Shown here: positions 25,661 to 34,319 of the stretch, piece by piece
Layout: the number at the start of each line of letters is the position of its first letter
Position numbering within the stretch: position 1 is the first letter of the stretch
Source of the DNA: VBWE01 sp943372645
Lineage (GTDB): Bacteria; Bacteroidota; Bacteroidia; Palsa-965
DNA: 64,000 nucleotides
Reading direction: 5' to 3'
Assembly (NCBI GenBank): GCA_943372645.1
Contig: CALRZN010000013.1
Span: 1-64,000 of the forward strand
Notes under the pieces: generated by a model
Databases searched by the model: none
The model's input: only the letters and a program-made list of their open reading frames with translations
What the model was told of the DNA's origin: nothing
Made by a program: the position numbers and the translations under genes

Positions 25661-25773
25661 AATACGATTTATTACAGCGCGCCAGCGATGAAATTTTATA
25701 CGATCGAATAAACCCGACAGGAATAAAACACTGACGGTAGCAAAGCCTCATTGGAAGAAAAGCGGACAACCCG

Positions 25774-26133
25774 CTAAAGCTGGTGAAACAAAGCCGCCAG
25801 CCGTTTGAATTCCGTATTCAGTTTCGCGATTCCGATAACCCCGCCCGAAAAACCCGACATGCCTTTGCCGAATTCCATCTGTGCGTTCGGTCCGTTCTGC
25901 GTAATGTACACCTGGAACGCAAACCGTTTTACAAACGCCCCGAAGAGGATGCGCATCACTTTGTTTCCGATACCGTAAACGCCGTTCATCGGGTTACCTT
26001 CTTCGAGGCGATAGCCCTGCTGGTGCATAAATCCGCCAACCGCATTGGCAATTTGTTCGGCATGACAGTTTTCGAAAACGTATTGAATTTTGTTGTTTAC
26101 TTCCTGGAAGTGAATGATTTTAAATTGGGCCAT
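25774..26133 (-). CDS. conserved-looking hypothetical protein, 119 residues
   Basis: A soluble protein of 119 residues without signal peptide, starting MAQFKIIHFQEVNNKIQYVF. It has a mixed alpha/beta pattern and a glycine-rich segment (GKGMSGFSGGVIGIAKLN) before a C-terminal helix. No motif is recognised. The frame is continuous with sensible codon use and an A-rich leader (AAAAAAATCACATTTC) before the ATG. No neighbours share its strand closely. Confidence 0.65.
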   Translation of the reverse strand: MAQFKIIHFQEVNNKIQYVFENCHAEQIANAVGGFMHQQGYRLEEGNPMNGVYGIGNKVMRILFGAFVKRFAFQVYITQNGPNAQMEFGKGMSGFSGGVIGIAKLNTEFKRLAALFHQL

Positions 26134-26251
26134 GAAATGTGATTTTTTTAGGTATGCGGCGAAGATAGGGAAATTGGGAAAGTAGCCGGATGGGCTGTTG
26201 GTTCATTGTTAATAGTGGGGACGATTGTACGGGGCATGTTTTTAAAAAACC

Positions 26252-26332
26252 GCACAGTCATCCTGAGCCTGCCTGCCATAACGCGCAGCGTTTCGTGCGG
26301 AGGATGGCGGGCGGAGTCGAAGGAGGCTGTGC
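26252..26332. repeat. inverted repeat, 'GTCATCCTGAGC/GTCGAAGGA' type
   Basis: The left arm GCACAGTCATCCTGAGCC (26252 on) pairs imperfectly with GGAGTCGAAGGAGGCTGTGC (ending 26332). The words are of a kind often seen in Bacteroidota intergenic repeats. Confidence 0.55.
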
Positions 26333-26387
26333 TTTACCCCAAATTCTATGGAATTCCCCCGCCCCCTGCATCTTACCAACAATTTAT

Positions 26388-26395
26388 TAACTTTG
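26388..26395 (+). promoter_or_regulatory. -7 promoter element TAACTTTG of the giant SPOR protein gene
   Basis: Perfect TAnnTTTG, with a predicted leader of about 57 nt to the ATG at 26459. Confidence 0.5.
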
Positions 26396-26458
26396 TTAGA
26401 CAGGGGAAGTGTGCCTGTTCCGATACCCGTCGGTTCGGCTGCCCACGAGATGTGATCT

Positions 26459-29400
26459 ATGAACATGCGCCTTTGGCTGGTTCGTCTGGTGTTGATTGTA
26501 TGCGCGGTTTCAGGCATCGTGCCTGCTGTCAGTTTCGCTCAAACCGGACTTGGTTCGGAAGAAGAAGTGAAAAAGGCGGCAGCATCGCTGTTTGATGATG
26601 GCGAATATGCGCAGGCTTACAAGCTCTATTCCCAGTTGCTGGCTACGTATCCCAAAGATCCGAATTACAATTACCGTTTCGGTGTGTGCAAACTGTTTTC
26701 GCAGGCCGACAAGGAAGAAGCACTTACATTTCTCGAAAAAGCATCCAAAGATCCCGGCGCAGAAAAAGATGTGTTTTTCTACCTCGGCCGGGCGTACCAC
26801 CTCAATTACCGCTTTGATGATGCCATACGCGCTTATGAACGGTTCAAAAAAGAAGCCGGTCCAAAACAGGCAGAAAAACTGCAGGTGGACAACCAGATCG
26901 CATCGTGCCGCACCGGGAAAAAACTGCTGAAATCCATTACCGATCTTACGGTGCTGGAGAAAAAAGAACTTTCGGCTTCCAACTTTTACAGTTCGTACGA
27001 CCTGCGCGACTACAACGGCAAACTGCTGGTGAAACCGGATGATTTTAAAACCGCGTTAGACAAAAAGAAAAAAGAAAAGTCCGTGATTTTTCTGCCGACG
27101 GAAAAAACCGAAATCTATTTTTCCAGTTACGGCAACGATGAAGAAAACGGCAAAGACATTTACATCGTGCGCCGCCTGCCCAACGGCGAGTGGAGCAAAC
27201 CGATGAATGTGGGTTACCCGATTAACACGGAGTATGACGAAGATTACCCGTTTCTGCATCCCAACGGTAAAATCCTGTACTTCTGTTCCAAGGGCCACAA
27301 CAGCATGGGCGGTTATGATATTTTCAAATCGACGCTGAACGAGGAAACCAATACGTGGACCAAACCGGTGAACCTTGACTTTGCGATTAATACGCCTGAC
27401 GACGACATACTGTACATTACCGATTACGAAGGTACCACGGCGTATTTTTCATCGTCGCGTTCGAGTCCGACGGGGCAGATGACGGTTTACCGCGTGCGCG
27501 TGGAGCGCCGCCCGGCTGAAATCTGCCTCATCAAAGGCGTGTACAAACCATCGGAAGGCGACGAAAACCTGAAGGCGCGCATTATTGTAAAAAACAAGGA
27601 GACGGATAACATTGAAGGCATATTTCAGAGCAATGAAAAAACGGGCGACTACCTGCTGAACCTGCCTAACGGCGGCAAGTTTGAGGTAACGGTAGAGAAG
27701 AACGGGAAGGTGACGCAAACGGCATCAATGTTTATTCCGCCGCAGTATGAAATTAAAGCCATCCGGCAGGAACTGGGGTACGATGCGAACAAAAAACTGT
27801 ACCTGAATACACTGTTTGATATTGATACCGCCGGGCTGTCGGCCGACTTCCTGAAAGAACGCGCCAAACTCAATTTAAGCACGTCGGAGCCTTTGGCCTC
27901 ACGCGAAACCATTGACCTGAATGCAGGCAAAGACCCGGTAACCAACAACGGCTCCAATACAAACAACGGCGGCACCGATCCGCCCGATAACAGCAATACG
28001 AACAATGGCGGCAGTACACCGGTGGTAAAAAACACCGACCGTTCGGAAGAAGTGAAACAGGCGTACACCAACGCCAGTGAAGCGGACAAAGAAAGTAAAG
28101 ACCTGAACAGCCAGGCTGCGCAGGCCTACGCCATTGCCGCACAGAAAAACCGGGACGCCATTTCGAAAAACAAACAGGCCGACGAAGCGCAGCGTGAAGC
28201 GGATGCTGCCACCGATCCGGAAACGAAAAAACAGGCGCAGCAGCGGGCCGCTGATTTGCGTGCACAGGCCAACGTGGCGGAAAACAATACCGTTGCCGCC
28301 CTCAACCTGGCGCAGGCACTGGAACGCGATGCCACGCAGAAAAAGAAAGAAGCCGACCTGGCCGCCGATTATGCCAAAAAGTTTGATGCGGCCGTAAAGA
28401 AAAACGACAAAGCGCAGCTTGATCAGCTGAACGCGCAGAAAAACCAGCTGGAACTGTTTTCAAAAACAACGCCTGAAAACCAGTCCACACGCAACGGACT
28501 CAAAGAAGAAGCCGACAGAAAAACAGCAGAAGCGAAGAAAGCTGCAGAAAAAGTGTCGGAGCTGCGTGATGAGTTGAATGAATACAATACGCAGATTGCA
28601 CAACAACAGGCCGAAGCCGATAAGGAAAAAGATCCCCAACTGAAAGAAGGCATCCTGGCCCAGCTCGGCGATCTCAAAGAAGAACGCGACTCCAAAAACC
28701 GCGACCTCGTAAAAGCGGAAAAACGCAATGCACAGCTGGACAATGAAGCCCGCAATGCCGGCGAACAACTGGCCATGATTGACCAGGCCATGGAGCAGGT
28801 GAAAAATGGTACCGGTCCGGCCGAACAGTTGGCCGCGGCAGACAAACAGCAACTGCAGAACGATGCCAAAAACTACGAACGCGAAGTGGTGGAATCGAAC
28901 GGCACTCGGCCGCTGTATGCCGGAACGAACACGAACAACGGCACAACCAATGGCACGAATAACGGGGGCACCAATGGCGGTACCGATCCTGTTGCAACGA
29001 ACAATGGAGGAACCAACGGAGGCACCGATCCGGTAACGAACAACGGAGGCACAACGAACGACAACACATCGAACACGGTTTCGGGCATTCAATCCAAATT
29101 TGATGAACCGCTTGCCAAAGCCAATGGATCAACTGATCCGTTAGCAGCAGAAACTTCGAAAGCGGAAGTATACAACGATTGGGTGCAGGCCATTGATGCC
29201 GCCATCGCGCAGCAGAAAGAAGCTGCCGCAAACGAAAAGGACCGCAAGAAAAAACAGGAAATCAACACCAACATTGCGGCGCTGGAGCAGGAGAAAAAAG
29301 AAAAACAGGCCCTCGCGCAACAGGCAGAGAAACGTGCGGAAGAAATTAAATCGGGCGTGGCTACGACCAATGGCGGTACAACAAACGACAACACACCCAA

Positions 29401-32400
29401 CACCGTTTCGGGCATTCAGTCGAAATTCGATGAACCGCTTGCCAAAGCCAATGAATCAACTGATCCGTTAGCGGCAGAAACTTCGAAAGCAGAAGTGTAC
29501 AACGATTGGGTGCAGGCCATTGATGCCGCCATCGCGCAGCAGAAAGAAGCCGCCACAAACGAAAAAGACCGCAAGAAAAAGCAGGAGATCAACACCAACA
29601 TTGCAGCGCTGGAGCAGGAGAAAAAAGAAAAACACGCGCTTGCGCAGCAGGCGGAGAAACGTGCGAAAGAAATTAAATCGGGCGTGGCTACGACCAATGG
29701 CGGAACTACGAACGATAATACACCGAACACCGTTTCGGGTATACAATCCAAATTTGATGAACCGCTTGCCAAAGCCAATGAATCAACAGATCCGTTAGCG
29801 GCAGAAACTTCGAAAGCAGAAGTGTACAACGATTGGGTGCAGGCCATTGATGCCGCCATCGCGCAGCAGAAAGAAGCCGCCGCAAACGAAAAAGACCGGA
29901 AGAAAAAACAGGAGATCAACACCAACATTGCTGCGCTGGAGCAGGAGAAAAAAGAAAAACAGGCGCTTGCGCAACAGGCGAAGCAACGTGCGGAAGAAAT
30001 TAAATCGGGCGTGGCTACGACCAATGGCGGAACTACGAACGATAATACACCGAACACCGTTTCGGGTATACAATCCAAATTTGATGAACCGCTTGCCAAA
30101 GCGAGTGCTTCTACTGATCCGTTAGCGACTGAAACAGCAAAAGCGGAAGTGTACAACGATTGGGTGCAGGCCATTGATGCCGCCATCGCGCAGCAGAAAG
30201 AAGCCGCCGCAAACGAAAATGAGCTGAAGAAAAAACAAGAGATCAACGCCAATATTGCAGCGCTGGAGCAGGAGAAAAAAGAAAAACAGGCGCTTGCGCA
30301 ACAGGCGGAGAAACGTGCGGAAGAAATCAAATCGGGTGTCGCAGCTACAAACGGCGGCACCGATCCTTCAACGAATAACGGATCGAACACAAACACAGCT
30401 GCTGTTGATTACAATCAGCAGTTTACAGCAGATGTAGCCGCTGCCGATACCATTGCCGATCCGTATGAAAAAGCAAAAAAACGCAACAGCCTCCACCAGG
30501 ATTGGGTGGTAGCACTGAACAACGATCTGGCGGAAACACGTAACGCACTGAAAACGGAAACCGAAAAAACGAAAAAAGACAGCTTAAAAGCAGAAATAAA
30601 AACCATTGAAAACAAACTGGCCGAAGTAAAACGCGAACAGCAGGCGAGTGCGGTAGCACTGAACAATGCGAAAAAGGAACAGGAGAAACAGGCTGCCGAA
30701 CATCCGGAACTGGCAATCAACAACCGGTTTGAAAATGAGCTGAAGGATAAATCAGCACAAGGAAATACAGATACCGAAAAAGTAACTGTGCTGAAAAACT
30801 GGAGCGATGCCCTGCAGGCCGAAGCCGATAACAAGAAAAAAGAACGCGATGCCACCCGCGATAAAACAAAACGCATTAAACTGGAACAACAGATTTCTGT
30901 GCTCGAAGAACAGGCAACGGCACGCGAAGAAGAAGCGCAGAAACTGGAAGCAGCAATTGCTACAAACAATGCCGGCACCAATCCGGTAACGAACAATGGT
31001 GGAACAAATCCGGTAACGAACAACGGCGGCACCAACCCGGTAACTAACAATGGTGGAACCAATCCGGTAACGAATAACGGTGGAACCAATCCGGTAACGA
31101 ACAACGGCGGCACCAATCCCGTAACGAATAACGGCGGCACCAATCCCGTAACGAATAACGGTGGAACTGATCCGGTAACCAATAACGGCGGCACCAACCC
31201 AGTAACGAATAACGGTGGAACTGATCCGGTAACAAATAATGGCGGCACCAACCCGGTAACGAATAATGGCGGCACCAATCCGGTAACGAACAACGGCGGC
31301 ACCAATCCGGTAACGAACAATGGCAGTAATACCTCTAATCCGTTAAATCCGACTACCGGCAAACCGTTTACGAATGATGAACTGGCAGCGGTAAAAAATT
31401 CAACTTCGTATAAAAATTACAGCGACCTGCAGCAGGAAGCAAACCAAACAGCAGAACGCGGAACCACACAGGCTACGCTGGCCGACGATTACAAAAAGAA
31501 ATCGCAGAACCACATCCGCCTCTCGCAGGAGTGGGCTGAAAAAGCCGCAGCAGCAACCGATCCGCAGGAAAAAGCGAAAGCGGTGGAGCAGGCCGGTAAC
31601 GAAAACGTACTGGCGCTTGCTGATAAAAACCGTTCCGATTCCGTTCGTTCTATTGCCGATAATACCTTGGCAGATGCACGTTCGAAACAGGTGGAAGCCG
31701 ATCAGTTTTTAAATGACCTCGATCGCGTTACGTATGAGCAGGTAAAAGCCGCAGCAACAACTGATCCTGCTGTGAATGCAGGAACCACTGCCCTTGCTTC
31801 AAATACCAATACAACTGATCCCGCCAATAACGGAGTCACTGCATCCAATACCAACGGCGGTACAACAAATACCAACAACGGCGGCACAACGAACACCAAC
31901 AATGGTGGTGCATCAAATACCAACAACGGCGGAACAACCAGCACGGTTAATACACCGCCGGTTGCTGTTAACGGTACAAACACATCGGCCATTTCGCCGC
32001 GCCTCGGGCAGAACGAACGGTATGCAGTAGGAACAAGTCCGGTTTATAATAACGACAACCGCATCCCGGTAAATACCGAAGTACCGTCAGGCATCATTTA
32101 CAAAGTACAGATCGGTGCTTTCCGTAATCCCATTCCGCAGGATATTTTCAAAGGCATTACACCCATAACCGGTGAAACCACGCCGCAGGGCATTACGCGT
32201 TACACGGCTGGCCAGTTTACCGCATTTAACACCGCCGATGCCGCGAAAGAAGAAATACGCAGCCTCGGTTTCCGCGATGCATTTGTGGTGGCGTTCCGCA
32301 ACGGCAAACGCATTTCAATAGAAGAGGCGCGGGGCGAAACCGGAAACAACAATACGGTTGCAGTGAATACCAGCAATGGCGGAAATAATGGCGGCTCAAC

Positions 32401-33235
32401 AACCAGCAACAATGGAGGAAGCACAACCAACGGCAACACGCCGGTTACCAATAACGGCGGCAACAATGGCGGCAACAACACGGTATCAACCAACACGCCG
32501 CCCGATAACAATGCAGCAGGTGTGGCCAGCACACAGGTATCGCAGGTGCGCGGACTTTTCTACACCGTGCAGGTTGGGGTGTATTCCCGCCCGGTGAGTG
32601 CCGCGCAGCTTTACAACCTCGACGATATATTCAGCGAGCCCCTGCCGAACGGCAATACCCGTTACTTCGCCGGTTCGTATAACACCTTCCGCGATGCCAC
32701 CGGTGCCAAAGGACGCATTGTGGGCCGTGGAATACGTGATGCATTTATCACCGCGTATAAAGACGGCAAACGCATTACACTGGCCGAAGCGCGTCAGCTC
32801 AGTGGCGAAGGAGATGACAGCAACACCGCACCGGCAACCAATGGCGGCAATACAACACCGCCTGCGAATAACGGGAACACCACGCCTGCAACAAATGCAG
32901 GAACGGCCACACCACCGGCACCAACCATTTCAGGCGACCCGGCAATCATCGGAACGGGACTGGTGTATTGTGTGCAGCTCGGCGCGTTCAGCCAGGAAGT
33001 ACCGGTGAGCATGGTCAACAAATTTCTGCAGCTGGCCCCGCAGGGTGTGCGCAACTTCAAAGACACCAACAGCGGGCTGACGATTTACATCGCCGGACGC
33101 ACCACCACGTATGCCGACATTGTGAAGCTGAAAGCGGAAGTGGTTGAAAAAGGCGTAGCTGATGCGTTTATCGTGGCATTTATGAATGGCAAAAAAATAA
33201 GTACTGACGAAGCGAAGAAACTAAGCGGGGAGTAA
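26459..33235 (+). CDS. giant envelope protein: TPR, PD40 propeller, coiled repeats, three SPOR domains
   Basis: The protein has 2,258 residues: signal peptide ending near VSFAQ; TPR-like helices (about 25-150); PD40/WD40-like strands with IYFSSYGNDEENGKDIYIV and YFCSKGHNSMGGYDIF (about 205-340); a carboxypeptidase-regulatory-like beta domain; then long Ala/Glu/Lys coiled regions joined by Asn/Gly/Thr linkers. It contains four near-identical 109-residue repeats and thirteen 9-residue repeats (listed). The C-terminus has three SPOR domains (VQIGAFRNP, VQVGVYSRP, VQLGAFSQE), which bind denuded glycan strands of peptidoglycan. The front half resembles OmpA-family/gliding-associated PD40 proteins, but SPOR replaces OmpA as the wall anchor. 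It is probably a periplasm-spanning scaffold; the exact role is unknown. Confidence 0.88.
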   Translation: MNMRLWLVRLVLIVCAVSGIVPAVSFAQTGLGSEEEVKKAAASLFDDGEYAQAYKLYSQLLATYPKDPNYNYRFGVCKLFSQADKEEALTFLEKASKDPGAEKDVFFYLGRAYHLNYRFDDAIRAYERFKKEAGPKQAEKLQVDNQIASCRTGKKLLKSITDLTVLEKKELSASNFYSSYDLRDYNGKLLVKPDDFKTALDKKKKEKSVIFLPTEKTEIYFSSYGNDEENGKDIYIVRRLPNGEWSKPMNVGYPINTEYDEDYPFLHPNGKILYFCSKGHNSMGGYDIFKSTLNEETNTWTKPVNLDFAINTPDDDILYITDYEGTTAYFSSSRSSPTGQMTVYRVRVERRPAEICLIKGVYKPSEGDENLKARIIVKNKETDNIEGIFQSNEKTGDYLLNLPNGGKFEVTVEKNGKVTQTASMFIPPQYEIKAIRQELGYDANKKLYLNTLFDIDTAGLSADFLKERAKLNLSTSEPLASRETIDLNAGKDPVTNNGSNTNNGGTDPPDNSNTNNGGSTPVVKNTDRSEEVKQAYTNASEADKESKDLNSQAAQAYAIAAQKNRDAISKNKQADEAQREADAATDPETKKQAQQRAADLRAQANVAENNTVAALNLAQALERDATQKKKEADLAADYAKKFDAAVKKNDKAQLDQLNAQKNQLELFSKTTPENQSTRNGLKEEADRKTAEAKKAAEKVSELRDELNEYNTQIAQQQAEADKEKDPQLKEGILAQLGDLKEERDSKNRDLVKAEKRNAQLDNEARNAGEQLAMIDQAMEQVKNGTGPAEQLAAADKQQLQNDAKNYEREVVESNGTRPLYAGTNTNNGTTNGTNNGGTNGGTDPVATNNGGTNGGTDPVTNNGGTTNDNTSNTVSGIQSKFDEPLAKANGSTDPLAAETSKAEVYNDWVQAIDAAIAQQKEAAANEKDRKKKQEINTNIAALEQEKKEKQALAQQAEKRAEEIKSGVATTNGGTTNDNTPNTVSGIQSKFDEPLAKANESTDPLAAETSKAEVYNDWVQAIDAAIAQQKEAATNEKDRKKKQEINTNIAALEQEKKEKHALAQQAEKRAKEIKSGVATTNGGTTNDNTPNTVSGIQSKFDEPLAKANESTDPLAAETSKAEVYNDWVQAIDAAIAQQKEAAANEKDRKKKQEINTNIAALEQEKKEKQALAQQAKQRAEEIKSGVATTNGGTTNDNTPNTVSGIQSKFDEPLAKASASTDPLATETAKAEVYNDWVQAIDAAIAQQKEAAANENELKKKQEINANIAALEQEKKEKQALAQQAEKRAEEIKSGVAATNGGTDPSTNNGSNTNTAAVDYNQQFTADVAAADTIADPYEKAKKRNSLHQDWVVALNNDLAETRNALKTETEKTKKDSLKAEIKTIENKLAEVKREQQASAVALNNAKKEQEKQAAEHPELAINNRFENELKDKSAQGNTDTEKVTVLKNWSDALQAEADNKKKERDATRDKTKRIKLEQQISVLEEQATAREEEAQKLEAAIATNNAGTNPVTNNGGTNPVTNNGGTNPVTNNGGTNPVTNNGGTNPVTNNGGTNPVTNNGGTNPVTNNGGTDPVTNNGGTNPVTNNGGTDPVTNNGGTNPVTNNGGTNPVTNNGGTNPVTNNGSNTSNPLNPTTGKPFTNDELAAVKNSTSYKNYSDLQQEANQTAERGTTQATLADDYKKKSQNHIRLSQEWAEKAAAATDPQEKAKAVEQAGNENVLALADKNRSDSVRSIADNTLADARSKQVEADQFLNDLDRVTYEQVKAAATTDPAVNAGTTALASNTNTTDPANNGVTASNTNGGTTNTNNGGTTNTNNGGASNTNNGGTTSTVNTPPVAVNGTNTSAISPRLGQNERYAVGTSPVYNNDNRIPVNTEVPSGIIYKVQIGAFRNPIPQDIFKGITPITGETTPQGITRYTAGQFTAFNTADAAKEEIRSLGFRDAFVVAFRNGKRISIEEARGETGNNNTVAVNTSNGGNNGGSTTSNNGGSTTNGNTPVTNNGGNNGGNNTVSTNTPPDNNAAGVASTQVSQVRGLFYTVQVGVYSRPVSAAQLYNLDDIFSEPLPNGNTRYFAGSYNTFRDATGAKGRIVGRGIRDAFITAYKDGKRITLAEARQLSGEGDDSNTAPATNGGNTTPPANNGNTTPATNAGTATPPAPTISGDPAIIGTGLVYCVQLGAFSQEVPVSMVNKFLQLAPQGVRNFKDTNSGLTIYIAGRTTTYADIVKLKAEVVEKGVADAFIVAFMNGKKISTDEAKKLSGE
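29072..30379 (+). repeat. four tandem 327-bp coding repeats
   Basis: Exact period of 327 bp (units start at 29072, 29399, 29726 and 30053), each coding 109 residues beginning NTVSGIQSKFDEPLAKA and containing YNDWVQAIDAAIAQQKEAA. Units 2 and 3 are almost identical; unit 4 is the most diverged. The size lets copy number vary by unequal recombination without breaking the frame. Confidence 0.95.
30971..31321 (+). repeat. thirteen tandem 27-bp coding repeats (GGTNPVTNN)
   Basis: Thirteen 9-residue units of G/A-GT-N/D-PVTNN with synonymous variation between units, forming a flexible linker between a coiled region and the next domain. It is an in-frame minisatellite with likely length variation between strains. 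Confidence 0.95.
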
Positions 33236-33276
33236 GAAAGACAGTAAGCACCAAGTCCTTTTCCTAGAGAATAAAA

Positions 33277-33798
33277 ATGCGCACGCTAATAGCATTATTG
33301 ATTACAATTGTTTTTTCATCCTGTGGCCCTTCGGCGGATGAAATAAACAAAGAACTGGCAAAATATATCGAATATGATGCTGTTGTTCATGATTCCGTTA
33401 TGTACTACACGATTTCCGGAAATCGCCTGACCCTTTCATTTCCCCGGGAGCCGGAACTTAAAAATTGGCTTATTGCAGTCAATGATTATAATGTACAATC
33501 ATATACAGTAATTGATAAAAAGATTACAATAGAAGATTTGCGTTTTAACTCCTTTACAGATTCAACTGAAATCAGCCTGTTCACTTTGCCGGATAACTCG
33601 TGGACCTACATGGATAAAGGTAATGCAGATACATACAAATTCGTTTACAATAACTATGAAACCCCAGGCAAACTGCATTTATTCAGGCATTTTAAGGATA
33701 TGGTTCGTGTTGATATGATAGCCATGTATGAAATAAAAGATCCGGATATTCTTCAGGCATTTAAAGACACCGTAAAAAAGATATACGGAAAACGGTGA
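33277..33798 (+). CDS. predicted lipoprotein, 173 residues
   Basis: The signal peptide MRTLIALLITIVFSSCG has a lipobox (FSSC), so the mature protein should be lipid-anchored. The rest is soluble, Asp/Tyr/Ile-rich and alpha/beta; no family is recognised. The gene is more A+T-rich than its neighbours and lies between the 3' end of the giant gene and a decayed copy of that same 3' end (33814-33896), so it probably arrived by, or was caught in, a duplication or insertion. The A-rich leader (GAGAATAAAA) precedes the ATG. Confidence 0.75.
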   Translation: MRTLIALLITIVFSSCGPSADEINKELAKYIEYDAVVHDSVMYYTISGNRLTLSFPREPELKNWLIAVNDYNVQSYTVIDKKITIEDLRFNSFTDSTEISLFTLPDNSWTYMDKGNADTYKFVYNNYETPGKLHLFRHFKDMVRVDMIAMYEIKDPDILQAFKDTVKKIYGKR

Positions 33799-33813
33799 AC
33801 GAATGCTGAACCG

Positions 33814-33896
33814 GATCCGGCATAGCTGTTCATTCCTGCCTTTATGAACGGTAAAAAAATAAGCACCGACGAAGCGAAGAAGTTATCCGGGGAATA
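33814..33896 (+). pseudogene. decayed copy of the giant protein's last SPOR segment
   Basis: This stretch still encodes AFMNGKKISTDEAKKLSGE and a stop, the same final 19 residues as the gene ending at 33235. Within that segment the base differences between the copies all leave the amino acids unchanged. Upstream, the match continues to GGCATAGCT but with a loss of about 5 bases that breaks the frame. It is the remnant of a paralogue or of a tandem duplication. Confidence 0.75.
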
Positions 33897-33898
33897 AG

Positions 33899-34100
33899 GA
33901 TCGTTTAATTTCAACAAGCGGATTTGAGGAACTGTACTTTCAACATTAACCGCAAAGTCGCGCCAAGTTTTGCGCAAAGTATCGCAATGTACTTTGCGTT
34001 ACTTTGCGGGATACTTTGCGGTGGGTATGGCATGTGCGCTAGGACTTTGCGGTTAGCGAAGCGATAGTACAGTTCCAGGTACTGTATAAATTAAACGATC
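33899..34100. repeat. nested palindrome with three concentric arm pairs
   Basis: From outside to inside: GATCGTTTAATTT (33899-33911) with AAATTAAACGATC (34088-34100); GGAACTGTAC (33927-33936) with GTACAGTTCC (34068-34077); and AACCGCAAAGT with ACTTTGCGGTT around repeated ACTTTGCG words. All three pairs are perfect. No gene lies inside. Confidence 0.85.
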
Positions 34101-34240
34101 ATTTATATCAAACATCTTACAGGTAATCGGCAGTGGCAGGTAGCAGTGGAAGTCGGCTGGTATTTCAGAAGATGAATCTGTTCCTTACGAAAACACGACT
34201 GCCACTGCCAACTGCCACTGCCACTAATTCCACGAGCTTT
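34096..34240. repeat. palindrome, 'GGCAGTGGCAG' word type, related to 13348-13560
   Basis: The arms CGGCAGTGGCAGGTAGCAGT and its counterpart CTGCCACTGCCAACTGCC surround a loop (TATTTCAGAA..GAATCTG..CCTTAC) shared with the element at 13348-13560. Its left edge CGATCATTTATA is shared with that element too. It begins where the previous palindrome ends. Confidence 0.75.
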
Positions 34241-34319
34241 TTTAATGTAATTGCTTTAGCAAACCACCTGCTCAAAAAAACACATCACCTGTCCGCCCGC
34301 ACAGCCTGTATTTGCTGAA

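Larger units (their letters stand above)
26134..26458. other. intergenic region with promoter and a palindromic repeat
   Basis: Between divergent genes. It holds an imperfect inverted repeat (26252-26332) and the promoter element of the giant gene (26388-26395). No ORF in it looks coding. Confidence 0.6.

Noticed and set aside
26552..26700. T9SS or gliding-motility assignment for the giant PD40 protein
   Set aside because: PD40 plus TPR is shared with such proteins, but the SPOR ends and absence of an OmpA-C domain or sorting signal make the assignment unsafe.
30971..31321. CRISPR-like regular 27-bp repeats
   Set aside because: The units are contiguous without spacers and encode GGTNPVTNN in frame, so this is a coding minisatellite.
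29416..31362. Two long minus-strand frames (326 and 315 codons) inside the repeat region of the giant gene
   Set aside because: They arise because the tandem repeats avoid stops in the opposite frame; the translations are low-complexity periodic sequences, and the plus-strand gene is clearly real.
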